NCBI RefSeq assembly: GCF_000765145.1
Contig: NZ_JMGA01000002.1
Location: 87,837-151,836, forward strand
Length of the DNA stretch: 64,000 bases
Direction: 5' to 3'
DNA from: Desulfosporosinus sp. HMP52
GTDB taxonomy: Bacteria > Bacillota > Desulfitobacteriia > Desulfitobacteriales > Desulfitobacteriaceae
In this document: positions 1 to 9,106 of the stretch, piece by piece
Layout of the letters: every line of letters begins with the position of its first letter
Numbering within the stretch: position 1 is the first letter of the stretch
Notes under the pieces: model-generated
What the model was told of the DNA's origin: nothing
What the model saw: the letters and a program-made list of their open reading frames with translations, nothing else
Databases searched by the model: none
Program-made: the position numbers and the translations under genes

Positions 1-270
1 ACTGAAAAGGTAAATGTACGGGATGAAAATGCAGATCCAATCTTTCAGTATCTTACTGAAAACACAACCTTTAACGGATTCGGTAAAGGCCTCAAAAACA
101 AGGCCCTTGAACTAATGCTCAAACAGAAATACGGAAAGCAGTTCTCCGATAACTCTGTCAAATGGAACTTTACAAAATTCCTCATCGGCAAAGATGGGAA
201 AATTGCAGGCCGTTTTGAGCCCACTGTCTCACCGGAAAGCATGGTATCCTCGATTGAGGAGTGCTTGTAA
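1..270 (+). CDS. Glutathione peroxidase family protein, C-terminal part (cut by window edge)
   Basis: Frame 1 is open from the first base to the TAA at 268-270 and encodes 89 residues. The end carries the family's C-terminal pattern: a WNFTKFLIGKDG segment followed by RFEPTVSPE, where the conserved Trp and Asn belong to the peroxidase active site. The family reduces hydroperoxides with thiol electron donors. The catalytic Cys or Sec lies upstream of the window, so which one it is cannot be seen. The next gene, an OhrR-like regulator, starts on the base after this stop codon, which suggests a peroxide-response pair. Confidence 0.85.
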   Translation, partial: TEKVNVRDENADPIFQYLTENTTFNGFGKGLKNKALELMLKQKYGKQFSDNSVKWNFTKFLIGKDGKIAGRFEPTVSPESMVSSIEECL

Positions 271-714
271 TTGAACTGGGACGAGAAGGAAATGCTCAAA
301 CTTGACAATCAGTTGTGTTTTGCTCTTTATGCATGTTCCAAAGAAATTATTACCTTGTATAAACCGTACCTGAACTCTCAGGGACTAACCTACACTCAAT
401 ATATTACACTCTTAGTATTATGGGAGGAGGATGGTCTCAATATCTCTGAGCTGGGGAATAAGCTATTGCTAGATTCAGGAACACTTACCCCTCTTCTGAA
501 AAAACTTGAAAAATCTCAACTGGTAGAGAGAGTAAGGGATAGAGACGATGAGAGAGTCGTAAAGGTTTATTTGACGGAAAAAGGAAAAATGCTGCAGGAA
601 ACCTTTAGTGATCTACCGCAAAAGATGTTCTGGAATACAGGAATTCAAGTAGAGGAAGCCATAAAGCTTAAGACCATGCTGAATCAGCTGCTGGGAAACA
701 TTCGAAAGTTATAA
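271..714 (+). CDS. MarR-family transcriptional regulator, OhrR-like
   Basis: The 147-residue protein has the winged-helix layout of MarR regulators, with a recognition-helix region around SELGNKLLLDSGTLTPLLKKL (in two pieces around residues 57-77) and a wing with RDRDDERVV. The N-terminal LDNQLCFALYACS resembles the segment in OhrR that holds the peroxide-sensing Cys (here Cys16). The start is TTG, directly after the previous stop, with GAGGAG at 256-261 giving normal spacing; ATG at 292 is possible but has its purine stretch too close. It likely senses organic hydroperoxide and controls the adjacent peroxidase; that target is an inference. Confidence 0.8.
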   Translation: MNWDEKEMLKLDNQLCFALYACSKEIITLYKPYLNSQGLTYTQYITLLVLWEEDGLNISELGNKLLLDSGTLTPLLKKLEKSQLVERVRDRDDERVVKVYLTEKGKMLQETFSDLPQKMFWNTGIQVEEAIKLKTMLNQLLGNIRKL

Positions 715-729
715 TGCTTTCCAGTTATA

Positions 730-758
730 TTGACAGCTGTAATTACCTGGCATATAAT
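730..758 (+). promoter_or_regulatory. Sigma-A promoter of the trp leader
   Basis: TTGACA at 730-735 and TATAAT at 753-758 are both perfect consensus hexamers separated by 17 bases. They sit just before the T-box leader, so transcription would begin near 765. Confidence 0.85.
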
Positions 759-779
759 AACTAGTATTATATTTGAATA

Positions 780-1120
780 TTATATAAAATGACTGATGAT
801 GAGAAATAGTATGTCTTATGAGAGTGTCTTAGCGAGTCAGAGGTGGTGAGAGTCTGATACAAGTCTCTTAGACAGAATGGTTCTCAGAGGTGTGATCCGA
901 AAACCGTTAAAGTGAGTAGGTGATTCCGGGGGTTTCCCGTTACAGAGACAAAGGTATCGAGAATTGTGTTCTCCGTACCTGATAGATTAAGGTATTTGGT
1001 AGATTGTTTGCGTAAGTCCAATGGGTTCGTCGATTGGATTTGGGGGGAAATAATTGCCTTATACGAATTAAGGTGGTACCACGGAGCTTTCCGTCCTTTT
1101 AGGACAGAAGGCTCTTTTTT
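780..1120 (+). promoter_or_regulatory. T-box leader (tRNA-Trp type) with antiterminator and terminator
   Basis: The T-box core AATTAAGGTGGTACCACG is at 1066-1083 and is followed at once by a 13-pair terminator stem (1084-1113) and a T run. Stem I is recognisable: GAGA at 801-804 pairs with TCTC at 882-885, an AGTA bulge lies on the 5' side, and the 3' side of the loop reads GAA-TGG. TGG at 878-880 is therefore the likely specifier codon (Trp), matching the downstream trpBA genes. Uncharged tRNA-Trp would favour the antiterminator and read-through. The specifier assignment rests on hand folding. Confidence 0.9.
1084..1120 (+). terminator. T-box-controlled intrinsic terminator
   Basis: A stem of 13 pairs with one mismatch (GAGC...GTCC against GGAC...GCTC), loop TTTTA, then TTTTTT. 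The 5' arm directly follows the T-box sequence, which would compete for it in the antiterminator form. Confidence 0.85.
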
Positions 1121-1145
1121 ATTGTAATAAGAAAGGAGAGTTCAA

Positions 1146-2375
1146 ATGGTTAAGGAAAAGTTACATGTACTGTCTGATGGCGGCTACGAAACAAAGGGGC
1201 ATTTTGGTCCATATGGAGGTGCCTATGTTCCGGAGACCTTAGTTCCTGCTTTGCGAGAATTAGAAGAGGCCTACATGAGATCTGGCCAAGATGAGAGCTT
1301 TCAGAAAGAGTTTCGAGACCTGTTACAAAGGTATGTTGGACGACCATCTTTATTCTATGAAGCCAAGCGCTTATCGGAACAATTGGGTGGTGCCCGAATT
1401 TATCTTAAAAGGGAAGATCTCAATCATACCGGTGCTCATAAAATTAACAACACTTTAGGGCAGATTTTGCTCGCTAAAGCTATGGGTAAGAAAAGAGTGA
1501 TTGCTGAGACAGGGGCAGGGCAGCATGGGGTAGCTACTGCTACGGCTTGTGCATTATTTGCTCTTCCCTGTGTGGTTTATATGGGAGAAGAAGATGTACG
1601 CCGACAGAAGTTAAACGTCTTGCGGATGAAGTTATTGGGAGCAGAGGTTCGCACTGTGACTCATGGATCATGTACTCTAAAAGATGCTATTAATGAAGCA
1701 CTTAGGGACTGGGTGACTAATGTTGAGGAGACGTTTTATTGCTTTGGGACGGCAGCCGGACCCCATCCCTATCCTACAATTGTTCGAGATTTTCAGGCAG
1801 TAATTGGACATGAGACTCGGGAGCAAGCCTTAAAGGAATTAGGAAAACTTCCAGACGCGATCATTGCCTGTATTGGGGGAGGGAGTAATGCCATTGGTAT
1901 CTTCCACCCGTTCATCCCAGACCCAGAGGTAAGACTAATTGGAGTCGAAGCAGGGGGAACAGGAAATAAGACGGGGGAAAATGCTGCGACACTTTGTTTG
2001 GGTGAACCAGGTGTTTTGCATGGAGCTTATAGCTATTTGCTGCAAGATGATGATGGACAAATTGTTGTAACTACATCTGTCTCAGCCGGACTTGACTATC
2101 CCGGCGTAGGACCAGAGCACAGCAACCTGAAGGAAACAGGGCGAGCAGACTATGTCAGCATTTCGGATCAAGAAGCGTTAGATGCCTGCTCCTTACTTTG
2201 TCAGACTGAAGGAATCCTGCCGGCCCTGGAAAGTGCCCATGCCATCGCCTATGCAGCTAAACTTGCCCCCAGACTCTCGAAAGATCAAGTGATCGTAGTT
2301 AATCTTTCGGGAAGAGGAGATAAAGATGTAGAAACCTTAGCTCAGTATTTAGAAGGAGGAGCAGATCATGAGTGA
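1146..2375 (+). CDS. trpB: Tryptophan synthase beta chain
   Basis: This 409-residue protein is the PLP subunit that condenses indole with serine. Visible marks are the [13 protein letters not shown] start, the HKINNTLGQ motif whose Lys binds PLP, GAGQHG, the [10 protein letters not shown] phosphate-binding loop and the GVGPEHS region near the C-terminus. Length is normal for TrpB1. The ATG follows GAAAGGAG at 1131-1138. It overlaps trpA by 8 bases, so the two are translationally coupled, and both are controlled by the T-box upstream. No other trp genes are next to them. Confidence 0.97.
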   Translation: MVKEKLHVLSDGGYETKGHFGPYGGAYVPETLVPALRELEEAYMRSGQDESFQKEFRDLLQRYVGRPSLFYEAKRLSEQLGGARIYLKREDLNHTGAHKINNTLGQILLAKAMGKKRVIAETGAGQHGVATATACALFALPCVVYMGEEDVRRQKLNVLRMKLLGAEVRTVTHGSCTLKDAINEALRDWVTNVEETFYCFGTAAGPHPYPTIVRDFQAVIGHETREQALKELGKLPDAIIACIGGGSNAIGIFHPFIPDPEVRLIGVEAGGTGNKTGENAATLCLGEPGVLHGAYSYLLQDDDGQIVVTTSVSAGLDYPGVGPEHSNLKETGRADYVSISDQEALDACSLLCQTEGILPALESAHAIAYAAKLAPRLSKDQVIVVNLSGRGDKDVETLAQYLEGGADHE

Positions 2376-3183
2376 GAGACTTAAGGCGGTTTTTCAAACT
2401 AAACCTGCAGGGGTAACCCGTCTGATTTCATATATTATGGCCGGAGATCCTTCCGTAGAGGCAAGTCTGCGACGACTAAGGGGGCTGGCTGATTACGGAG
2501 TGGATATTTTAGAACTGGGAGTTCCCTTCAGTGATCCTATGGCCGATGGGGTGGTCATTCAAGCTGCGGCTGAAAGAGCTTTGAATGCTCAGATGACGGT
2601 GAAAAAAACCTTAGAACTGGTACAGGAATTTCGTAAAACTCACAACACCCCCCTTCTTTTGATGAGTTATCTGAACCCACTTCTTCACTATGGGTGGGAT
2701 CGATTTGTTGAAGATGCAGCTGAGGCTGGAGTCGATGGATTTATCCTACCGGATTTACCTTGGAGGGAAGGCAAAGGGCTTAGAACAAGAACTGAGAAAA
2801 GTGTCGGCAACAAACTGTCTTTTATCCCGATGATTGCCCAAACCAGCCGTGAGCAAGATATTGAGGCCGTCTCTCAGGTAACCGAAGGATTTGCTTATGT
2901 TCTATCGCGTAATGGGATTACCGGAGGAGAAGTTGAAATCCCTGACAACGTCAGCGTGTTTATAGAAAGCTTGAGGGACAGCCTTCAAATTCCGCGTTGT
3001 GTCGGTTTTGGGATTCAGAAGGCCGAACAAGTCCGTGCATTAGCAAAAATTTGTGATGGAGTTGTTGTCGGCAGTGCTTTAGTAAAAGCCTTTGCCAAGC
3101 TTGATCAAGAGGGATTAGAGGAAAAAGACTTAATCGAGCAGGAAAAAGAAGTATTTACTTGGTTGGCAAGCCTTAAGCGGTAG
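2368..3183 (+). CDS. trpA: Tryptophan synthase alpha chain
   Basis: The 271-residue TIM-barrel subunit cleaves indole-3-glycerol phosphate to indole, which is passed to TrpB. The catalytic acids sit in [14 protein letters not shown] at Glu49 and Asp60, the same numbering as in the E. coli enzyme. The later loop reads RNGITGG, a mild variant of the usual GVTG loop, and GFGIQKAEQ forms the phosphate-binding part. The ATG lies inside the end of trpB with AGGAGGAG just before it. A strong terminator follows at 3231, closing the operon. Confidence 0.97.
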   Translation: MSERLKAVFQTKPAGVTRLISYIMAGDPSVEASLRRLRGLADYGVDILELGVPFSDPMADGVVIQAAAERALNAQMTVKKTLELVQEFRKTHNTPLLLMSYLNPLLHYGWDRFVEDAAEAGVDGFILPDLPWREGKGLRTRTEKSVGNKLSFIPMIAQTSREQDIEAVSQVTEGFAYVLSRNGITGGEVEIPDNVSVFIESLRDSLQIPRCVGFGIQKAEQVRALAKICDGVVVGSALVKAFAKLDQEGLEEKDLIEQEKEVFTWLASLKR

Positions 3184-3230
3184 GCAAGCGCTGTGGGGAT
3201 ATTTCTCAATGGTTAACTAAAGCCTCCACC

Positions 3231-3262
3231 ATAACACCAGACTTTTTCTGGTGTTATTCTTT
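3231..3262 (+). terminator. Intrinsic terminator after trpA
   Basis: A perfect 11-pair stem (ATAACACCAGA with TCTGGTGTTAT), loop of 5, then TCTTTTTCCC. Confidence 0.85.
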
Positions 3263-3265
3263 TTC

Positions 3266-3776
3266 CCTCGCCGAAGTCTCGATGTTCAGCTTTAGGTGAA
3301 CGAATTTACTGTCGACTAAGTACCACTCTATTTAGAGCTTGCATATTTATTGAAAAGTCTAGACTTCCTAAGGGTTTACGGGTAGTGTCTTAATAAATGT
3401 GCATGGAAAAACAGTCTTTGGCGTCAAAAACCGTGCCCATGGTGTTAAACCAAATGGTGCACCGATTCACCATTTGTCCTCTCTTCAACTCGACGGGAGA
3501 GTAAATCACGATTCATTAGCAAGCCCAATTTAAATCGTTAATACTTAATTAATAAACTGTTTAGAAAAAATCAATAGATTTGGCCTAGAATATATCTTAG
3601 GAAGTTTTTGTAAATATTCAAAACCAATGTAAAATAAATAACTATTCTACAAGTATGTGAAGTATCAGGCCAAGATTTCTCGTCTAATTAGATATAACTC
3701 ATTAACTCTTATTTTACTTAAAGAAAAAGATAAGAGTCGGTTTGCTATGGTCAATTTTCGATTAAGGGGGTGCGTA
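3266..3776. other. Intergenic region without a recognisable gene; inverted repeat inside
   Basis: No supported gene was found. A perfect 9-base inverted repeat, CAAATGGTG and CACCATTTG, lies at 3451-3459 and 3468-3476. The stretch around 3380-3420 (GGGTAGTGTCTTAATAAATG) is reminiscent of an IS256-type end, but no partner end or transposase is present. The DNA becomes AT-rich toward the ABC operon and probably holds its promoter. Confidence 0.5.
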
Positions 3777-4451
3777 ATGGAATCAGCTATTGAAACAGTA
3801 GATTTAGGGAAGATGTATAAACTAGGAACAGTCGATGTGGAGGTTTTAAAAGATGTTAATGTAATTATTCACAAAGGTGAGTTTGTTTCAATTATGGGAC
3901 CATCGGGTTCGGGGAAAAGTACCCTTTTATATTTGATAGGTGGGCTGGATAAACCAACCTCAGGCTGCATCAGGGTCAATGGCAAAGAGATTTCTAAAAT
4001 GAAGGATAAAGAAGAAAGCTCCATGCGCAGAAAAGAAATAGGATTCGTCTTTCAATTTTATAACCTAATACCCAATTTGACTGTAGAAGAAAATATTGTA
4101 CTACCAATTTTATTAGACAGTAAAAAAATAAAAGGTTATAAGCAGGAGCTCAATGAGATTTTGACAATTGTAGGTCTTTCAGATAGAAGAAACCATACTC
4201 CTAAGGAATTGTCGGGAGGTCAGCAGCAAAGAGTAGCTATTGCCCGAGCGCTAATTAACGAGCCTGAAATTATTTTAGCAGATGAGCCAATAGGAAATCT
4301 CGATTCTAAAACGGGAACAGAGGTTATGGAACTTTTGAAGACCATTAATCGGGAAAGAGGAAGAACTATTATCCAGGTAACTCACTCGCGAGAAGCCGCG
4401 GATTATGGTCAACGAATCATCAACCTAAGGGATGGGAAGGTATGTCAATGA
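3777..4451 (+). CDS. ABC transporter ATP-binding protein (LolD/MacB type)
   Basis: A 224-residue ATPase of the class that pairs with FtsX-type permeases. Walker A is GPSGSGKST at residues 41-49, the Q-loop lies in FVFQFYNLIPNLTVEEN, the signature is LSGGQQQR, Walker B is IILADEP and the switch His is in QVTHSREAA. The open frame extends upstream to 3657, but ATG at 3777 has AAGGGGG at the right distance and gives the normal family N-terminus. The next gene overlaps its stop codon. The transporter is likely an exporter or a mechanotransmission pump for peptides or lipids; the substrate is unknown. Confidence 0.93.
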   Translation: MESAIETVDLGKMYKLGTVDVEVLKDVNVIIHKGEFVSIMGPSGSGKSTLLYLIGGLDKPTSGCIRVNGKEISKMKDKEESSMRRKEIGFVFQFYNLIPNLTVEENIVLPILLDSKKIKGYKQELNEILTIVGLSDRRNHTPKELSGGQQQRVAIARALINEPEIILADEPIGNLDSKTGTEVMELLKTINRERGRTIIQVTHSREAADYGQRIINLRDGKVCQ

Positions 4452-5521
4452 TGAAAAAAGTATTTGTGATAGGACTCATCTTGATCTTAACGATATCAGG
4501 GTGTAGTAAAGAACCCGTAAAAAATAATGAAGAAAAGGTGACAAAAGTTGAAACTAAGCAGGTAGTCGAAGCTTTTGGCACGGTTAAGTCTACAGATGTT
4601 AAAACAATAACTATCGATTTCCTGACAGTTGTTTCCAAAATCAACGTTGTAGAAGGGCAAAAAGTCTCGAAGGGTGATGTTTTGGTTAGCTTAAACTCTC
4701 AAAACTATCTGACCCAAATTAGAAACAAGGAACTTGATATAAAAACATTACAAATTGAATTGGCTGGTTTAAATAGGGATTACGAGACGAAAAGAAGTAG
4801 TTTAGAAAAAGGCGATGATCCAGAAATTATGAGATATATAAATGATCACAAACATGCCCGGGTTTTACTTAGTAAAGCTCTTGAGGACTTAAAGGCCAGA
4901 GAGTCTTTGTATGCTGCAGGTGCTTTATCCCTTAAAGAACTGAATGAGTATCAGCAAACGGTCAATGATAAGGAAAAAGCCGTTTCTGATGCAGTTTTTT
5001 CGGAAGAAAACACTAGGAAAAAAATTCAGCAAGAGCTAGACCAACTTCGAACCTCAATTGATCAGAAAAGCCTTCAAGTTACCTCTAAGGAGCTTGAACT
5101 TGAAGCAATGCAGGAAAAGATGAACAAAAGCTACATAAAAGGTAATGAGATTATCGCAGATGTTCCCAATGGAGTAGTCACTGATCTTGGCTGCACTCAG
5201 GGAGATATAATTATTGACCCGGAGAAAAAACTTTTGAGTATTCTCAATAAAGACAGCGTTTTGATTGAGGCAAATGTGGCAGAAGAATTCATTAAGGATG
5301 TAAAGATCGGCGCAGAAGTTACCATAAGCCCGGACGCCGATAAATCACGAACTTACAACGGAAAAGTTTTATTTATTGCAGAGAAAGCAGTTCTGAAAAA
5401 CAATGAAACGACTATTCCTGTTCGCATATCTATTGAAAATCCAGATGACTTTCTGCTTCCTGAATTTAATGTCGTTGTAAAGATAAGTTTCGATAGTACA
5501 AAGGTTGATGCAAAAGAATAA
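4448..5521 (+). CDS. Efflux adaptor lipoprotein (HlyD/MacA-like)
   Basis: About 357 residues. The N-terminus is a lipoprotein signal with lipobox ISGC, so the mature protein would be anchored at the outer face of the membrane. A biotinyl-lipoyl half-motif (VVEGQKVSKGDVLVSL) precedes a long charged helical hairpin of roughly 120 residues, then a second lipoyl half and beta-barrel section, as in membrane fusion proteins. ATG at 4448 overlaps the ATPase stop as ATGA and has GGGAAGG 7 bases upstream; ATG 4442 and 4451 are alternatives. It would link the ATPase and the permease that follow each other here. Confidence 0.88.
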   Translation: MMKKVFVIGLILILTISGCSKEPVKNNEEKVTKVETKQVVEAFGTVKSTDVKTITIDFLTVVSKINVVEGQKVSKGDVLVSLNSQNYLTQIRNKELDIKTLQIELAGLNRDYETKRSSLEKGDDPEIMRYINDHKHARVLLSKALEDLKARESLYAAGALSLKELNEYQQTVNDKEKAVSDAVFSEENTRKKIQQELDQLRTSIDQKSLQVTSKELELEAMQEKMNKSYIKGNEIIADVPNGVVTDLGCTQGDIIIDPEKKLLSILNKDSVLIEANVAEEFIKDVKIGAEVTISPDADKSRTYNGKVLFIAEKAVLKNNETTIPVRISIENPDDFLLPEFNVVVKISFDSTKVDAKE

Positions 5522-5580
5522 TCAAGGTGCTACGAAGGTTCTTGGTTTAGGACTGGGGAGTTTCTTTAGGAGTGATAAGA

Positions 5581-8085
5581 TTGGGCATAATCCTCAAGTT
5601 TATATTTAAAAGTATCGGCGAAAAGAAACTGCGGACTTTTCTGATCGTTTTATCAATTGTATTATCCTCGGGAGTTTTTTTTGCCTCAATAGCTATTTCA
5701 GGGAGTCTAGAGGAAATGATTATCAAGGGAATTAAAGATTCAATTGGTAACGCGGATATAATAATTACGCCCACCGAAAAATCTTCTTCCCCGTTTTTCT
5801 ATATGAATAAAGCAGAGATATACAAAGATCGTACAGAATATATTATTGGAGAGATTCAGCAAAATGCAGTTTTCAAACCCAATAGGAATGAAGAAATAAG
5901 CATTAACTTGACAGGAGCATCTATTGAAGATCTCCAAGCAATGAACCCCTTTACAATTGAGCAACAGCATAATTTATATCCTTTTGAGGGCAGGAAGATC
6001 TTCATTGGTAAATCAGCTGCAGAAAAGTATCAATTGAATGTAGGAGACAGCCTGGAACTGGAATTAGGACAAGGACAACAAACCTCTAGACAAAAGTTCA
6101 CGGTCAGTGGAATAGGCTCCTCGACGGGCTTTTTTAAAGGAACTTCAAAATCAATCCCTGTAATAGTACCCAGGGACTTCTTAAGTAATTATAATAATGC
6201 ACGAGGTAAGGTAGGGACAGTCTATATTAAGCTGCTTAAGCCTGAAGATAAACAAGAAATGATCCAGCTGTTGTCTAATGACTATAAAGACTACAGGGTT
6301 TTTGAACTATTCCCTTTTGAAGAAATAAAGCAGGAAACTTTGATGATATCTGCTGTATTTTTGATGTTGTCATCCATTGTCTTTTTTATGAGCATATTCA
6401 TTATTTACTCATCATTTAAGGTGATTACGACAGAAAAGCTTCCAGTCATAGGAACCTTTAGAAGTATTGGGGCTACCAAAAGGATGACAAACTTCTTATT
6501 ATTAGGAGAAAGTCTTCTTTATGGTATCGTTGGTGGCATTTTAGGATGTGGAGTAGGAGTAGGGATCTTATATCTTATGTCTTATGCCTTAAGTAGAATG
6601 GTTAATGGTTCTGAAGGAATGGAATTTCAAACTACAATTCAGTTTTCGGGATTGAATTTTGTACTTGCCTTTATGATGGCAGTAGTTCTTTGTTTTGTCA
6701 GCTCAATCATCCCTATCTTAAAGGTATCTAAAATCCCAATCAAGGATATCGTTCTGAACTCAGTGCAAAAGAATACTACACGAAAAAGGTTATGGCTGAT
6801 ACTGGGCCTAGTATTTATGGTAGTTGCTTTGGCTTCTTCCTTTATTGAAGCAAAGGATTTAAGACCGATCTTTGGCAGCGTAGGAATGATAATGACTCTT
6901 ACTGCTATCGTAATGCTTGTACCCTATATTACTTCCGTTTTTGTAAAGATCTTTGAAATCTTGTATGTTTTTATCTTTGGGAACATAGGTATACTTGCGG
7001 CTAAAAATTTGAGAGAAAATCAGAACATTATTAATAATATTTCTATGCTGGCAATAGGCATAGCTTGCTTACTTCTAATCAATACAGCCAGCTATGATAA
7101 TGTCATAAGCATAACAGATCAGTTCAAGAATTCTTTATATGATATCGAAATGTATACGAATAAAGCAGATAGGAATATTGAGAAGCGCTTACTTATTATT
7201 GATGGTGTACAAGAAGTATATGGGGATTATGAGGCTTATGGAATAGAACTGACAGATAGAAATGATCGGATATCTCGCCTTAAAGGGATTGATAAAAGCA
7301 AGATTTTAGATTTCTGGAATATCGAGATGAATGGAGATATTGATGGAACCTTTGAAAGGCTTGATGAAGGTCGCAATATTTTAATAACACATACATTAAG
7401 AGAAAAATTGAATTTAAAAGAAGGGGATCTGGTAAACTTAAAATTAAAAAGTGGCGAAAAGGGTTATAAGGTGATTGGATTTTTCGATGATTTTGCAACA
7501 AGTAAAAATATTGGATTGATATCTCAAAGATTTTTTAAAGCTGACATGCAGTATAAGTATTATTCAAGTATTTATATTAAGACATCCAAAAATCCTGAAG
7601 ATGTGCTAAAAAAAATCGAGGAAGAATTTATAAGACTAAAGCCCTACTTACAGACAAAAAACAAACTTCAAGAAGAATATTTGAGTTCCAATCAGCAAGT
7701 AACTTTACTGATGTCGGGTTTTTCGATTCTAGCAATCGTCATTGGTGTTTTTGGAGTATTGAACAATCTGCTAATAAGTTTTCTTGTCCGTAAACGTTCT
7801 CTTGCTGTTTTCAAATCAATAGGAATGAGCAAAGTTCAAACGATTAAGATGATTTTTATTGAAGCCCTCACAGGCGGTGCGATAGGAGGACTTTTAGGCG
7901 TAATAGCAGGAACCTTAATGATTGTTATTTTAGCTGGAACAAACAACTCAAAGAACATACATTTCCCGATAAGTTCCTATATAATATACGTTTTTGGTGG
8001 TATAATTCTAATGATTATTGCCTCAATAATTCCTGCCCTAAAATCCTCAAAACTTGATATAGTCTCGTCCATAAAACTTGAATAG
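5581..8085 (+). CDS. ABC transporter permease with two FtsX domains
   Basis: An 834-residue membrane protein. An N-terminal membrane helix is followed by a large extracytoplasmic domain, a first FtsX block of three helices (about residues 255-390), a further group of helices, a second outside domain and a C-terminal FtsX block (about 705-830). This duplicated layout is that of AttG/DUF214-type permeases. TTG at 5581 is chosen because TTTAGGAG at 5565-5572 is well spaced from it; GTG at 5572 would overlap its own ribosome site. It completes the ATPase-adaptor-permease export unit. Confidence 0.9.
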   Translation: MGIILKFIFKSIGEKKLRTFLIVLSIVLSSGVFFASIAISGSLEEMIIKGIKDSIGNADIIITPTEKSSSPFFYMNKAEIYKDRTEYIIGEIQQNAVFKPNRNEEISINLTGASIEDLQAMNPFTIEQQHNLYPFEGRKIFIGKSAAEKYQLNVGDSLELELGQGQQTSRQKFTVSGIGSSTGFFKGTSKSIPVIVPRDFLSNYNNARGKVGTVYIKLLKPEDKQEMIQLLSNDYKDYRVFELFPFEEIKQETLMISAVFLMLSSIVFFMSIFIIYSSFKVITTEKLPVIGTFRSIGATKRMTNFLLLGESLLYGIVGGILGCGVGVGILYLMSYALSRMVNGSEGMEFQTTIQFSGLNFVLAFMMAVVLCFVSSIIPILKVSKIPIKDIVLNSVQKNTTRKRLWLILGLVFMVVALASSFIEAKDLRPIFGSVGMIMTLTAIVMLVPYITSVFVKIFEILYVFIFGNIGILAAKNLRENQNIINNISMLAIGIACLLLINTASYDNVISITDQFKNSLYDIEMYTNKADRNIEKRLLIIDGVQEVYGDYEAYGIELTDRNDRISRLKGIDKSKILDFWNIEMNGDIDGTFERLDEGRNILITHTLREKLNLKEGDLVNLKLKSGEKGYKVIGFFDDFATSKNIGLISQRFFKADMQYKYYSSIYIKTSKNPEDVLKKIEEEFIRLKPYLQTKNKLQEEYLSSNQQVTLLMSGFSILAIVIGVFGVLNNLLISFLVRKRSLAVFKSIGMSKVQTIKMIFIEALTGGAIGGLLGVIAGTLMIVILAGTNNSKNIHFPISSYIIYVFGGIILMIIASIIPALKSSKLDIVSSIKLE

Positions 8086-8177
8086 ATCCACTGCACAAGA
8101 AATATCATATCTGAGAAGTTATTAGGTATAGATCACTAATGAGGCTCGATGTTTATTGTTAAAAGGAGATTTAAGAA

Positions 8178-9002
8178 ATGTTATTAATTGAGATTTTGAA
8201 AGCGATTATTCTGGGTATCGTGGAGGGAGTCACAGAGTGGCTGCCTATTAGTAGTACGGGGCATATGATTTTAGTCGACCAGTTTATACAGCTTAATATG
8301 AGTGAAGCTTTTAAAGAGATGTTCTTTGTTGTTATTCAACTTGGGGCAATCATTTCGGTCATCGTTTTATATTGGAAAAAGCTAATTCCGGTATCCTTTA
8401 CAAAGAAGGCATCTATAAAATACGATACAATCATACTATGGTTAAAAATTCTTACTGCCTGTCTGCCAGCGGCAATTATTGGTCTGTTGTTTGATGATCA
8501 AATTGATGCTCAGTTTTATAACTATCAGACCGTTGCTGTTACGTTAATTTTGTACGGGATACTGTTTATCGTCATCGAAAATCGAAACTCGAAATTAAGA
8601 CCAAGGATCAATAATTTAGCGCAAATCACCTATAAAACCGCTATGATCATTGGAGTGTTTCAAGTTTTGGCACTAATCCCCGGCACATCCCGGTCGGGTG
8701 CAACTATTTTGGGGGCTATCTTAATCGGTACATCCAGAACGGTTGCTGCAGAATTCACCTTTTTCTTAGCTATTCCAATTATGTTCGGGGCAAGCCTCCT
8801 TAAAATATTAAAATTTGGTTTAGTGTTTACTAATGCTGAACTTGTAATTTTATTAACTGGAATGGTAGTTGCTTACATAGTATCAATATTATCCATCAAA
8901 TTTTTAGTGGGATACATTAAGAAGAATGACTTCAAGGCCTTCGGTTGGTATAGAATTATATTAGGAATTATTGTACTGCTTTATTTTTTCATTATGAGTT
9001 AG
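8178..9002 (+). CDS. uppP: Undecaprenyl-diphosphatase
   Basis: The 274-residue multi-pass membrane enzyme dephosphorylates undecaprenyl pyrophosphate to recycle the cell-wall lipid carrier; extra copies give bacitracin tolerance. Both family motifs are visible: [17 protein letters not shown] near the start and [10 protein letters not shown] in the second half, holding the catalytic Glu and Arg. AAAAGGAG precedes the ATG. It lies 92 bases after the ABC permease with no clear terminator between, so it may be co-transcribed; a link to antimicrobial peptide tolerance is an inference. Confidence 0.96.
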   Translation: MLLIEILKAIILGIVEGVTEWLPISSTGHMILVDQFIQLNMSEAFKEMFFVVIQLGAIISVIVLYWKKLIPVSFTKKASIKYDTIILWLKILTACLPAAIIGLLFDDQIDAQFYNYQTVAVTLILYGILFIVIENRNSKLRPRINNLAQITYKTAMIIGVFQVLALIPGTSRSGATILGAILIGTSRTVAAEFTFFLAIPIMFGASLLKILKFGLVFTNAELVILLTGMVVAYIVSILSIKFLVGYIKKNDFKAFGWYRIILGIIVLLYFFIMS

Positions 9003-9018
9003 AACCAATCAATCTAAG

Positions 9019-9050
9019 ACACCTGTTTCTTAAGCGGGTGTTTTTTATTT
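9019..9050 (+). terminator. Intrinsic terminator after uppP
   Basis: A 10-pair stem with G-T wobbles (ACACCTGTTT with AAGCGGGTGT), loop of 3, then TTTTTTATTTT. Its stem sequence belongs to a family repeated elsewhere in the window. Confidence 0.85.
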
Positions 9051-9106
9051 TGCTTAGGTGGAGTTAGAGTCCTCTAAGTCTCTATGTACCCTTTAGTTGA
9101 AGGGGT

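Noticed and set aside
3380..3420. End of an IS256-type insertion sequence
   Set aside because: Only a loose resemblance on one side; no partner inverted repeat, target duplication or transposase.
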